Program-made: the position numbers and the translations under genes
Origin: Kosakonia sp. H02
GTDB taxonomy: Bacteria > Pseudomonadota > Gammaproteobacteria > Enterobacterales > Enterobacteriaceae
Direction: 5' to 3'
NCBI GenBank assembly: GCA_030704225.1
Contig: CP131915.1
Span: 2,108,001-2,172,000, forward strand
DNA length: 64,000 nucleotides
Part shown: piece after piece, positions 9,298 through 18,157 of the stretch
Layout of the letters: the number at the start of each line of letters is the position of its first letter
How positions within the stretch are numbered: the first letter of the stretch is position 1
The notes under the pieces: model-generated
Database searches by the model: none
Told to the model about the DNA's origin: nothing
Seen by the model: the letters and a program-made list of their open reading frames with translations, nothing else

Positions 9298-9433
9298 ATC
9301 CCGCCTTATCGCAACTAAGAAAACGTATCATTAACCGTTTCAGCGTCTGCGCCTTTCTTGAGCCATCTCCGTCTTGATGTTATCTTTTAGCGCTTTTTGA
9401 AAAATTGAACCAACATTTGAGGGGATTTTCGCA

Positions 9434-10078
9434 ATGCGTATTATTCTGCTGGGCGCTCCGGGCGCAGGTAAAGGAACTCAGGCGCAGTTCATCATGGAGA
9501 AATACGGTATTCCGCAAATCTCTACCGGTGACATGCTGCGCGCTGCTGTTAAATCGGGCAGCGAGCTGGGCAAACAGGCTAAAGACATCATGGATGCGGG
9601 CAAACTGGTTACTGACGAACTGGTTATCGCGCTGGTGAAAGAGCGTATCGCGCAGGAAGATTGCCGTAACGGTTTTCTGCTCGACGGCTTCCCGCGCACC
9701 ATCCCGCAGGCGGATGCGATGAAAGAAGCGGGCATCAACGTTGATTACGTTCTTGAGTTCGACGTGCCGGATGAGCTGATTGTCGATCGCATCGTGGGTC
9801 GCCGCGTACACGCCGCTTCGGGTCGCGTTTACCACATCAAATTCAATCCGCCGAAAGTGGAAGGTAAAGACGACGTGACCGGCGAAGCGCTGACCACACG
9901 TAAAGACGACCAGGAAGAGACCGTGCGTAAACGTCTGGTGGAGTACCATCAGCTGACTGCGCCGCTGATCGGCTACTATCAGAAAGAAGCTGAAGCGGGC
10001 AACACTCAATACGCCAAAGTGGACGGCACCAAAGCCGTTAGCGATGTGCGTGCCGAGCTGGAAAAAATCCTCGGCTAA
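9434..10078 (+). CDS. adk: Adenylate kinase
   Basis: Interconverts ATP + AMP and 2 ADP and is essential for adenylate balance. The 214-aa product has the P-loop GAPGAGKGTQ at residues 7-16, the AMP-binding STGDML segment, and the LID domain near 122-159 in the long-form kinase. The LID carries no Cys4 zinc site (GRRVHAASGRVYHIKFNPP), as usual for enteric Adk. It sits between htpG and hemH as in E. coli. A CTCCCCG/CGGGGAG stem lies after the stop (about 10086-10109). Confidence 0.97.
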   Translation: MRIILLGAPGAGKGTQAQFIMEKYGIPQISTGDMLRAAVKSGSELGKQAKDIMDAGKLVTDELVIALVKERIAQEDCRNGFLLDGFPRTIPQADAMKEAGINVDYVLEFDVPDELIVDRIVGRRVHAASGRVYHIKFNPPKVEGKDDVTGEALTTRKDDQEETVRKRLVEYHQLTAPLIGYYQKEAEAGNTQYAKVDGTKAVSDVRAELEKILG

Positions 10079-10191
10079 GTGTGCTCCTCCCCGGCGTCCT
10101 GTCGGGGAGAGCCCGGCAATCACAGCAATTGGTTTCGTTCAGACGCATATCGGCTACAATCATCAACCAGTTAAATGGTTAAGAGGCGCGA

Positions 10192-11154
10192 ATGAGTCAG
10201 GCAAAAACGGGCATTTTGTTGGCCAATCTTGGCACCCCCGATGCACCCACCCCCCAGGCAGTAAAACGTTATTTACGCCAATTCCTCAGCGATAAACGTG
10301 TGGTTGATACCCCGCGCGTGCTCTGGTGGCCTTTGCTGCGCGGTGTGATCCTGCCCATTCGTTCTCCTCGTGTGGCGAAACTCTACCAGTCGGTATGGAT
10401 GGAAGAGGGTTCACCGTTAATGGTTTACAGCCGCAGGCAGGAGAAGGCGCTGGCGGCCCGCTTGCCGGATGTCCCCGTTGCGCTCGGCATGAGCTACGGT
10501 TCGCCGTCACTGGAAAGCGCGGTTGATGCGCTACTGGCGCAAGATGTCGAGCATATCGTCGTGCTGGCGCTCTACCCGCAATACTCCTGCTCGACGGTTG
10601 CGGCGGTATGGGATGAGCTGGCGCGCATTCTGGCGAAAAAGCGCCATATTCCGGGCATCTCCATGATTCGCGACTACGCAGACGATACGGATTACATCGC
10701 GGCGCTGGCGAACAGCGTGCGGGCTTCTTTTGCCCAACATGGCGAGCCGGATCTGCTGCTGCTGTCTTATCACGGCATTCCGCAGCGCTATGCCGCAGAA
10801 GGGGATGATTACCCCCAGCGCTGTCGCGACACCACCCGCGAGCTGGTCTCGGCCCTCGATCTGCCGCCAGAAAAGGTGATGATGACTTTCCAGTCACGCT
10901 TTGGGCGCGAGCCGTGGTTGACGCCGTACACTGACGAAACGCTGAAAATGCTCGGGGAAAAAGGGGTGAAACATATTCAGGTGATGTCGCCAGGCTTTGC
11001 GGCGGACTGCCTGGAAACGCTGGAAGAGATTGCCGTACAGAACCGCGAGTTCTTCCTCGAAGCCGGTGGGGAAAAATATGAGTACATCCCCGCGCTGAAC
11101 GATGCCCCGGAACATATCGAGATGATGGTCAACCTGACGGCGAAATATCGCTGA
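10192..11154 (+). CDS. hemH: Ferrochelatase
   Basis: Inserts Fe2+ into protoporphyrin IX, the last step of haem synthesis, at the inner face of the membrane. The 320-aa product contains NLGTPDAPT at the N-terminus, the LLLSYHGIP motif with the catalytic His near residue 193, and the C-terminal SPGFAADCLETLEEI signature. In E. coli the aes esterase gene follows; here gsk comes next on the same strand after 63 bases. Confidence 0.96.
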   Translation: MSQAKTGILLANLGTPDAPTPQAVKRYLRQFLSDKRVVDTPRVLWWPLLRGVILPIRSPRVAKLYQSVWMEEGSPLMVYSRRQEKALAARLPDVPVALGMSYGSPSLESAVDALLAQDVEHIVVLALYPQYSCSTVAAVWDELARILAKKRHIPGISMIRDYADDTDYIAALANSVRASFAQHGEPDLLLLSYHGIPQRYAAEGDDYPQRCRDTTRELVSALDLPPEKVMMTFQSRFGREPWLTPYTDETLKMLGEKGVKHIQVMSPGFAADCLETLEEIAVQNREFFLEAGGEKYEYIPALNDAPEHIEMMVNLTAKYR

Positions 11155-11217
11155 TCGCCGCCCGGGCTGAGAGTGTGTTAACATTCACAGCCCGAATGTA
11201 CTGCACGTAGCACAATC

Positions 11218-12522
11218 ATGAAATTTCCCGGTAAACGTAAATCCAAACACTATTTCCCCGTTAACGCCCGTGATCCGTTATTGCAGCAAATCCAGCCAGA
11301 AAGCGAAAACGGCACCTGCTGGGTAGTCGGTATCGACCAGACGCTGGTGGATATCGAAGCGAAAGTGGACGATGCGTTTATCGCACGTTTTGGCCTGAGC
11401 GCCGGGCACTCGCTGGTCATTGCCGATGATGTTGCCGAAGCGCTGTACCAGGAGTTAGTTCGCGAAAACCTGATTACCCATCAGTTTGCCGGCGGCACGA
11501 TTGGTAACACGTTGCACAATTATTCCGTGCTGGCAGACGATCGCTCCGTATTGCTGGGCGTGATGTGCGACAACGTGCAGATCGGCGGTTACGCTTACCG
11601 CTATCTCTGTAACACCTCCAGCCGTACCGATTTGAACTACCTGCAAGGCGTGGAGGGCGCAATTGGCCGCTGCTTTACGCTAATCAGCGACAGCGGTGAA
11701 CGTACCTTTGCCATCAGTCCCGGCCATATGAACCAGTTGCGCCCGGAAAGCATCCCGGAAGCGGTGATTGCGGGCGCGTCTGCGCTGGTACTCTCCTCCT
11801 ATCTGGTGCGTTGCAATCCTGGCGAACCGATGCCGGAAGCCACCATGCAGGCGGTGACTTATGCAAAAAAACATAACGTGCCGGTGGTGCTGACGCTGGG
11901 CACCAAATATGTCATTGCCGATAACGTGCCGTGGTGGCGCAATTTCCTGAAAGAGCATGTGTCGATTCTGGCGATGAACGAAGAGGAAGGCCATGCGCTG
12001 ACCGGCGAGAGCGACCCGTTGCTGGCGGCGGATAAGGCGCTGGACTGGGTCGATTTGGTGCTGTGCACCGCAGGCCCGATTGGATTGTATATGGCGGGCT
12101 TTACCGAGGATGAAGCGAAGCGTAAAACCCAGCATCCGCTGCTGCCCGGTGCCATTGCCGAGTTCAACCAGTACGAGTTCAGCCGCGCGCTGCGCCATAA
12201 AGATTGTGAACATCCGCTGCGCATTTATTCGCACATAGCGCCATATATGGGCGGGCCGGAAAAGATCATGAACACCAACGGCGCGGGCGATGGTGCGCTG
12301 GCCGCGTTGCTGCATGACATTACCGCTAATAACTATCACCGCACCAACGTGCCGAACTCCAGCAAGCATAAATTCAACTGGCTCACCTACTCGTCGCTGG
12401 CGCAGGTGTGTAAATACGCCAACCGCGTCAGTTACCAGGTGCTGAACCAGCATTCGCCGCGCTTAACCCGCGGTCTGCCGGAGCGGGAAGACAGCCTCGA
12501 AGAGGCGTACTGGGAGCGTTAA
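11218..12522 (+). CDS. gsk: Inosine-guanosine kinase
   Basis: Phosphorylates inosine and guanosine with ATP for purine salvage. It is a PfkB/ribokinase-family enzyme of 434 aa. The C-terminal anion-hole/catalytic motif NTNGAGDGALAAL is at about residues 352-364 with Asp as the base, and the product starts MKFPGKRKSKHYFPVN like E. coli Gsk. It faces hipBA downstream, separated by an intrinsic terminator. The aes gene that precedes it in E. coli is missing. Confidence 0.96.
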   Translation: MKFPGKRKSKHYFPVNARDPLLQQIQPESENGTCWVVGIDQTLVDIEAKVDDAFIARFGLSAGHSLVIADDVAEALYQELVRENLITHQFAGGTIGNTLHNYSVLADDRSVLLGVMCDNVQIGGYAYRYLCNTSSRTDLNYLQGVEGAIGRCFTLISDSGERTFAISPGHMNQLRPESIPEAVIAGASALVLSSYLVRCNPGEPMPEATMQAVTYAKKHNVPVVLTLGTKYVIADNVPWWRNFLKEHVSILAMNEEEGHALTGESDPLLAADKALDWVDLVLCTAGPIGLYMAGFTEDEAKRKTQHPLLPGAIAEFNQYEFSRALRHKDCEHPLRIYSHIAPYMGGPEKIMNTNGAGDGALAALLHDITANNYHRTNVPNSSKHKFNWLTYSSLAQVCKYANRVSYQVLNQHSPRLTRGLPEREDSLEEAYWER

Positions 12523-12546
12523 GTTCACGGGGATGATTAGCAAACG

Positions 12547-12578
12547 AGCTGGTATAGCAGTGCTTACCAGCTTTTTTT
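12547..12578 (+). terminator. Intrinsic terminator after gsk
   Basis: AGCTGGTA and TACCAGCT form an 8-bp stem followed by seven T. Its T run touches the first hipBA operator-like repeat. Confidence 0.85.
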
Positions 12579-12680
12579 ATGCGCAATTCTCCATAAACGC
12601 AGTATTATGCGCTAATGCACATAAATTTGATTTTATGCGCTATCGCGCATAAATTGAGTTTTACGCGTGAATGGACATAA
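12577..12680 (+). promoter_or_regulatory. Four hipBA operator-like repeats, 28-bp period
   Basis: Four 20-mers begin at 12577, 12605, 12633 and 12661, exactly 28 bp apart. Each has the form TTAyGCGy-N-CATAA. The third (TTATGCGCTATCGCGCATAA, 12633-12652) has perfect 8-bp arms; the second differs by one arm base; the first and fourth are half-degenerate. They fill the space between the gsk terminator and hipB. HipB of E. coli binds four operators in front of hipBA, so autoregulation by this HipB(A) is the natural reading, although the recognised sequence differs from the E. coli TATCC-N8-GGATA. Confidence 0.75.
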
Positions 12681-12696
12681 AAGTGGTGGAGGAAAA

Positions 12697-12945
12697 ATGA
12701 AGATCACTTCCCCGGAACAACTAGCAATTTTTCTGAAAGATGCCAGAAAAAAAGAAAAATTACCGCAGGACCAACTGGCAGAAAAAGTTGGGCTGCGGCA
12801 GGAAACTATCTCCAAATTTGAAAATAGTCCGGCGAAAACTCAGGTCGAAACCTTATTCAAAATCCTGTCGGCAATGAATATGGAGCTTCATCTGGAAAAG
12901 AGAAGCGAAAATTCGACGACGCAGGCCTGGAAAGAGGAGTGGTAA
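12697..12945 (+). CDS. hipB: HipB-like antitoxin/repressor
   Basis: An 82-aa HTH_3 (Xre/Cro-like) DNA-binding protein. The helix-turn-helix spans about residues 21-45 (LPQDQLAEKVGLRQETISKF) and the rest resembles E. coli HipB (TLFKILSAMNMELHLE), including the acidic/Trp C-terminus (EEW). I took the ATG at 12697, after a GGTGGAGGAAAA ribosome site, rather than one 30 bases upstream. hipA begins immediately after the stop, so the two are coupled. Expected to neutralise HipA and repress the operon through the upstream repeats. Confidence 0.88.
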   Translation: MKITSPEQLAIFLKDARKKEKLPQDQLAEKVGLRQETISKFENSPAKTQVETLFKILSAMNMELHLEKRSENSTTQAWKEEW

Positions 12946-14268
12946 ATGAAAGGCTTGTCTGTGTATATGAATGGCTACCTGGTTGGGTCATTAATGCAAC
13001 AAAATAGCGGCGCAAACACTTTCCAGTATCACTCTGACTGGCTGCAAACGGCAGGCGCGCGTCCCATATCACTTTCAATGCCATTACGCAAAGCGGAATA
13101 CGCAGGCGAAGTAGTGTTCAATTTTTTCGATAATCTATTACCCGATAACCGTGAAATCCGCGAGAGGATTGCTCGCCGTTATCAGGCTAACTCGCTCCAG
13201 CCGTTTGATCTGTTATATGAAATCGGTCGCGATTGTGTCGGTGCGTTGATTCTTCAACCGCCGGAAGAGGCAATACAGAATATTGAGCGGATCTCGGGCG
13301 AAGTTCTGGACGATAACCAATTGGGTGAAATTCTCGCGGGTTACTTGAGTACTTCCCGTTATCTGCAACAAGAAAGTCGAGATTTTCGTATTTCAATTGC
13401 CGGGGCGCAGGAAAAGACCGCGTTATTGCGTTATCAGGATTGTTGGCAGATCCCAACAGGCGTTACACCTACCACACATATTTTTAAATTGCCTGTGGGG
13501 GAGATCCAAAGCCATAGCTATAAGCTTGATCTTCGCGAAAGCGTTGAGAATGAGTGGCTGAGCATGCTGCTGGCTGACCTTTATGGAATGGCTGTGCCGG
13601 AGTGTGAAATCATCACAACTCCACAGACTCGCGCTCTTGCGGTAACACGCTTTGACCGTCGTTTCGTAAGTGGTAACCGTTGGATTGCCCGGCTTCCGCA
13701 GGAAGATATGTGCCAGGCTCTGGGCTACCCGCCAACGAAAAAATATGAGAGTGACGGCGGGCCAGGCATTTTTGAAATTATGCGTTTTTTGTTGGGTTCT
13801 GACCGTGCGGAACAAGACCGGGAAAATTTTATGCGCTCGCATATTCTGTTCTGGTTACTTGCTGCCAGCGATGGGCATGCAAAAAATTACTCCATTTTCA
13901 TACTGCCCGGCGGCGGATATCGTCTTACGCCTTTCTATGACATTTTGTCTTGTTACCCATTAACTGGCGGCCACGGGCTGGCAAGGCAAGATATCAAGAT
14001 GGCGATGGCGCTACATTCTTCTGGTAAAAATGGCAAAAAATATAACTGGAATATGATTTATCCGCGCAACTTCCTGGCAACGGCAAAAAAGTGCGGGTTC
14101 AGCGAAGAGCGTATGGCGGCGTTGTTAACTGCGTTTCACGACAAGACTCCCGCAGTGATCGCAGAAGCGCGTCAGCGGTTGCCTGCGGGATTTCCAGTAC
14201 ATATTAGCGAGGCGATTTTTGACGGTGTGCAGCAGGCGGCTCGCCGTCTGAGAGGAGATGCGAGTTAG
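12946..14268 (+). CDS. hipA: HipA-like Ser/Thr kinase toxin
   Basis: A 440-aa HipA-family kinase; E. coli HipA phosphorylates GltX and causes growth arrest and persistence. The N-subdomain (YMNGYLVGSL..., FFDNLLPDN) is followed by the autophosphorylation loop SIAGAQEKTA near residue 150, the catalytic AASDGHAKNYS near residue 307 and the metal-binding YDILS near residue 330. All key residues appear intact, so it should be active. In E. coli K-12 hipBA is elsewhere on the chromosome; here it occupies the gsk-ybaL junction, which suggests lateral acquisition. Confidence 0.9.
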   Translation: MKGLSVYMNGYLVGSLMQQNSGANTFQYHSDWLQTAGARPISLSMPLRKAEYAGEVVFNFFDNLLPDNREIRERIARRYQANSLQPFDLLYEIGRDCVGALILQPPEEAIQNIERISGEVLDDNQLGEILAGYLSTSRYLQQESRDFRISIAGAQEKTALLRYQDCWQIPTGVTPTTHIFKLPVGEIQSHSYKLDLRESVENEWLSMLLADLYGMAVPECEIITTPQTRALAVTRFDRRFVSGNRWIARLPQEDMCQALGYPPTKKYESDGGPGIFEIMRFLLGSDRAEQDRENFMRSHILFWLLAASDGHAKNYSIFILPGGGYRLTPFYDILSCYPLTGGHGLARQDIKMAMALHSSGKNGKKYNWNMIYPRNFLATAKKCGFSEERMAALLTAFHDKTPAVIAEARQRLPAGFPVHISEAIFDGVQQAARRLRGDAS

Positions 14269-14297
14269 TGCTGGACTTTCCGACCCTACCCATCTTT

Positions 14298-14360
14298 GCC
14301 GGATATGTTGCCCGGTGGCGCTTCGTTTACCGGACCTACGGAAGTTGTAGGCCCGGCGAT
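14298..14360. repeat. REP/BIME-type palindromic element
   Basis: Extragenic palindrome with the GCCGGAT...GGCGCTTCG and CCTACGG...GTAGGCCCGGCGAT modules of enterobacterial REP units, between convergent hipA and ybaL. Confidence 0.7.
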
Positions 14361-14374
14361 TAAAACAAAGCTAT

Positions 14375-16051
14375 TTAACCCGTTACCGCCTCTTCCACTG
14401 GCGGTTTCTCCAGCAGCGTCAGCATGGTGTTGGCGATCTCGCGTTCGCCCATCACCACCTGGTTTGCGCCGCGCTCGGTAATGTAATCCACCTCATCGTC
14501 GTAATGTGCACGGGCGATAATCTCAATATGTGGGCATTTCTCGCGGGCGCTAGCGACAATTTCACCGGCCTCGTAGCCGTTCGGAATGGTCAGCAGCAAC
14601 CAGCGGGCACAGTCCAGATGCGCCAGATTCATGATCTCTTCATTGGCGGCATTGCCCAGCACCGCGCGAATACCGCGCTCGCGCAGTTCGTCGACGCGGG
14701 TACGCGACGTTTCAATGACCACCAGCGGAATTCCCTGCGCCAGCAGTTTTTCACCCAGCAGGCTGCCAACGCGGCCAAAGCCGACCAGCAACGCGTGGTT
14801 GCAGATATCCACTGGGATCTGCTTCTCTTCTTCAATCGCCTCTTCCAGGGTCTGCTCTTCCAGCGTCTCAGTTTTATCGAGGTATTTTTCCAGCAGAGTA
14901 AACAGGATCGGGTTGAGCATAATCGACAAAATTGCCCCGGCCAGCACCAGGTTTTGCCCGGCTTGCGGCAGCAACTCCAGCGACATCCCCAGCCCCGCCA
15001 GAATAAAGGCGAACTCACCAATTTGCGCAAGACTGGCAGCAATGGTCAGCGCTGTGCGCGGCGAATGGCCGAACATCCGCACCAGCAAAAACGCCGCCGC
15101 CGATTTGCCGAAGATAATAATCGCCAGCGTAGCCAGCACCGCCAGCGGCTGCTCAATCAGGATTAACGGATCGAACAGCATCCCGACGGAGACAAAAAAC
15201 AGCACCGCAAACGCATCGCGCAGCGGCAGCGTGTCGTGCGCCGCACGGTGGCTCAGCTCGGATTCGTTCAGCACCATCCCGGCGAAGAACGCGCCAAGGG
15301 CGAAGGAGACATCAAACAGTTCCACTGCGCCAAAGGCGATACCCAGCGCCAGCGCCAGCACCGAAAGGGTAAATAACTCGCGCGAACCGGTTGCGGCGCT
15401 GCGGGCCATAATCCACGGGACCAGGCGGCGACCGACCAGCATCATAATGGCGATAAACGCCACCACTTTGCCGATAGTTATCCCCATATCCAGCGCCAGC
15501 GTCGCCAGCCCGACATTGCCTTTTTCTAACATACTGGCGACCGCAGGCAGCAGCACCAGCGTTAACACCATCACCAGATCTTCAACAATCAACCAGCCAA
15601 TGGCGATTTGCCCGCGCTGGCTATCAATAAGTTGCCGCTCTTCAAGGGCGCGCAGCAGCACCACCGTACTGGCGGTGGAAAGACAAAGCCCAAAGACGAT
15701 ACCGGTCATCAGCGACCAGCCAAGTATTGCGGAGAGCGCCATACCCAGCAGCGTCGCAACGGCGATTTGCGCTATCGCGCCGGGAATGGCGATGGCCTTT
15801 ACCGCCATCAAATCCTTGAGAGAGAAATGCAGCCCAACGCCGAACATCAGCAAAATAACGCCTAATTCGGCGAGTTCCGGCGCGAGCTTGGTATCCGCCA
15901 CAAAACCTGGCGTAAACGGCCCGGATAACACACCTGCTAATAAATAGCCCACCAGAGGAGAAATGCGCAGTTTGTTGGCAATCATGCCGAGGATAAAAGC
16001 GAGCACAAGCCCGCCGACAATGGTGGTGATAAGCGGTGTGGCGTGATGCAT
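14375..16051 (-). CDS. ybaL: YbaL monovalent cation:proton antiporter (CPA2/KefC type)
   Basis: An inner-membrane CPA2-family antiporter with a cytoplasmic NAD-binding regulatory domain, 558 aa. About a dozen hydrophobic helices occupy residues 1-380, and a TrkA-N/RCK domain begins near residue 415 (HALLVGFGRVGSLLGEKL, a GxGxxG Rossmann motif). Substrate is not proven; K+/H+ exchange is inferred from KefB/KefC. In E. coli fsr lies between ybaL and ushA; here that gene is missing and a 449-bp gap remains. Confidence 0.92.
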   Translation of the reverse strand: MHHATPLITTIVGGLVLAFILGMIANKLRISPLVGYLLAGVLSGPFTPGFVADTKLAPELAELGVILLMFGVGLHFSLKDLMAVKAIAIPGAIAQIAVATLLGMALSAILGWSLMTGIVFGLCLSTASTVVLLRALEERQLIDSQRGQIAIGWLIVEDLVMVLTLVLLPAVASMLEKGNVGLATLALDMGITIGKVVAFIAIMMLVGRRLVPWIMARSAATGSRELFTLSVLALALGIAFGAVELFDVSFALGAFFAGMVLNESELSHRAAHDTLPLRDAFAVLFFVSVGMLFDPLILIEQPLAVLATLAIIIFGKSAAAFLLVRMFGHSPRTALTIAASLAQIGEFAFILAGLGMSLELLPQAGQNLVLAGAILSIMLNPILFTLLEKYLDKTETLEEQTLEEAIEEEKQIPVDICNHALLVGFGRVGSLLGEKLLAQGIPLVVIETSRTRVDELRERGIRAVLGNAANEEIMNLAHLDCARWLLLTIPNGYEAGEIVASAREKCPHIEIIARAHYDDEVDYITERGANQVVMGEREIANTMLTLLEKPPVEEAVTG

Positions 16052-16500
16052 TCCGTCTCCTTTCGTTGCTACGTGGATCCCACGGTCAATGACCGATAGC
16101 TGAGTTACAGTTTATGACAATTTTCACTATTACGTTTATGAATAATTGTTGAATTATGAAGAAAACAGCAATCTGGATGAAAAAAATCGTCAAGCGGGTC
16201 ATCCGTAACATAAATCATGTATCAGGCGCAGTTAAACAGGAGAGTCGCGTGAGCATTAAAGGTGTTTGCTCGTCAGGAAACCGCGATTAATGACAACTAT
16301 CTGCATGAATATCGTCCTCATCCACGTTAACCACAAGAAAGCATATCTTTTACCTGCTCAACCAACCTAACGGCGTACCGGCTCCGGTTTAAAATAGCGA
16401 AGCGGAATGTTTAACGGATCTCACCGGTACCAGAAGCTATTTGTCTATTATTGTTGAGCGCTGTATTTTCACTTTTTATTACTGGGTCAGGGAGAGAAGC
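16052..16500. other. ybaL-ushA intergenic region, no convincing gene
   Basis: 449 bases where E. coli has fsr. A dyad CGGTCAATGACCG at 16083-16095 lies 32 bases before ybaL. At 16249 a GTG after an AGGAGAG ribosome-like site opens 13 codons, overlapping (TAATG) a 26-codon ATG frame at 16290-16370; neither resembles a protein I know. A third frame across the same bases reads KVFARQETAINDNYLHEYRPHPR then stop, which looks like a decayed coding fragment. I call no gene. Confidence 0.4.
16080..16097 (-). repeat. 18-bp motif shared with 42734-42751
   Basis: Read on the minus strand this is ATCGGTCATTGACCGTGG, identical to the plus strand at 42734-42751. The core CGGTCA-T-TGACCG is a perfect dyad. 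It lies 29-46 bases upstream of the ybaL start. Confidence 0.6.
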
Positions 16501-18153
16501 ATGAGTTTGTTGAAGAAAGGCATTACGCTGGGGCTGCTGGCGGCAATGGGGCTGGTTAGCCTCCAGGCGCAGGCGTATGAGCAGGATAAAACCTATAACA
16601 TCACCATCCTGCATACGAACGATCACCACGGTCATTTCTGGCGCAGTGACTACGGCGAATATGGGCTGGCAGCGCAAAAGACGCTGGTCGACGGTATTCG
16701 TAAAGAGGTCGCGGCTGAAGGCGGAAGCGTATTGCTGCTCTCCGGCGGCGATATTAATACCGGCGTGCCGGAATCGGATTTGCAGGATGCAGAACCCGAT
16801 TTTCGCGGTATGAACCTGATTGGTTATGACGCGATGGCGGTCGGCAACCATGAATTCGACAATCCGCTGAGCGTGCTGCGCCAACAGCAAAAGTGGGCCA
16901 AATTCCCGTTCTTATCCGCCAACATCTATCAAAAAAGCACCAATGAGCGGCTGTTTAAACCGTGGATGATATTCAATCGCCAGGGGCTGAAAATCGCGGT
17001 GATTGGCCTGACAACTGACGACACGGCCAAAATTGGTAACCCGGAATTTTTTACTGATATCGAATTTCGAAAACCTGCCGTTGAAGCGAAGCTGGTGATT
17101 GAGGAGCTCAATCAGAATGAAAAACCGGATGTGATTCTGGCGACTACGCATATGGGCCATTACGACAACGGTGAACATGGTTCAAACGCGCCGGGCGATG
17201 TTGAAATGGCGCGTAGCCTGCCGAAAGGGGCGCTGACCATGATTGTGGGTGGTCACTCACAGGATCCCGTTTGTATGGCCTCCGAAAATAAAAAACAGGT
17301 CGATTACGTTCCCGGCACACCGTGCGCCCCGGATCAGCAAAATGGCATCTGGATTGTTCAGGCGCATGAGTGGGGCAAATATGTGGGCCGCGCGGATTTC
17401 CAGTTCCGTAACGGCGAGATGAAGCTGGTGCGTTATCAGTTAATCCCGGTCAACCTGAAGAAAAAGGTGACCTACGATAACGGCAAAAGCGAGCGCGTAC
17501 TCTATACGCCAGAAATCACCGAAAATGCCCAGATGCTCTCCCTGCTTACGCCGTTCCAGAACCGTGGCAAAGCGCAGTTAGGCGTGAAAATCGGTAACAC
17601 TAACGGCCATCTTGAAGGCGATCGCAGCAAAGTTCGCTTTGTGCAAACCAATCTCGCGCGGGTGATCCTCGCGGCGCAAATGGCGCGTACCGGTGCCGAT
17701 CTCGCCGTGATGAGCGGCGGCGGTATTCGCGACTCTATCGAGGCGGGTGACATTACCTATAAAGATGTGCTGAAAGTGCAGCCGTTTGGCAACACGGTGG
17801 CGTACGCGGATCTCACCGGCAAAGCGTTGACGGATTACCTGACCGCCGTCGCGCAGATGAAGCCAGACTCCGGCGCCTACCCGCAGTTCGCTAACCTCAG
17901 CTTCGTTGCCAAAGCGGGCAAGCTGAGCGATCTGAAAATCAACGGCGAACCGGTGGATGCAGCCAAAACCTACCGTCTGGCAACCTTAAGCTTTAATGCT
18001 ACCGGCGGCGATGGCTATCCGCGTCTGGATGATAAAGCCGGCTATGTGAATACCGGCTTTATCGATGCGGAAGTGCTGAAAGAGTTCATCCAGAAAAATT
18101 CACCGCTGGATGTAAATGCTTACGAACCGAAAGGGGAAGTGAGCTGGCAGTAA
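16501..18153 (+). CDS. ushA: Periplasmic UDP-sugar hydrolase / 5'-nucleotidase UshA
   Basis: Hydrolyses UDP-glucose and nucleotides in the periplasm for salvage. The 550-aa precursor has a signal peptide ending AQA (residue 25). The metallophosphatase metal ligands are seen in ILHTNDHHGH, GNHEFD and GGHSQ, and the C-terminal substrate domain includes MSGGGIRDS and FNATGGDGYP. I chose the ATG at 16501 (GGGAGAGAAGC ribosome site) over one 60 bases upstream. It is convergent with ybaK; the stops are only 4 bases apart with no hairpin between. Confidence 0.96.
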   Translation: MSLLKKGITLGLLAAMGLVSLQAQAYEQDKTYNITILHTNDHHGHFWRSDYGEYGLAAQKTLVDGIRKEVAAEGGSVLLLSGGDINTGVPESDLQDAEPDFRGMNLIGYDAMAVGNHEFDNPLSVLRQQQKWAKFPFLSANIYQKSTNERLFKPWMIFNRQGLKIAVIGLTTDDTAKIGNPEFFTDIEFRKPAVEAKLVIEELNQNEKPDVILATTHMGHYDNGEHGSNAPGDVEMARSLPKGALTMIVGGHSQDPVCMASENKKQVDYVPGTPCAPDQQNGIWIVQAHEWGKYVGRADFQFRNGEMKLVRYQLIPVNLKKKVTYDNGKSERVLYTPEITENAQMLSLLTPFQNRGKAQLGVKIGNTNGHLEGDRSKVRFVQTNLARVILAAQMARTGADLAVMSGGGIRDSIEAGDITYKDVLKVQPFGNTVAYADLTGKALTDYLTAVAQMKPDSGAYPQFANLSFVAKAGKLSDLKINGEPVDAAKTYRLATLSFNATGGDGYPRLDDKAGYVNTGFIDAEVLKEFIQKNSPLDVNAYEPKGEVSWQ

Positions 18154-18157
18154 AGGC

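Noticed and set aside
14504..15947. Long plus-strand frames opposite ybaL
   Set aside because: They are antisense shadows of the ybaL coding frame with Ser/Arg/Gln-rich nonsense sequence.
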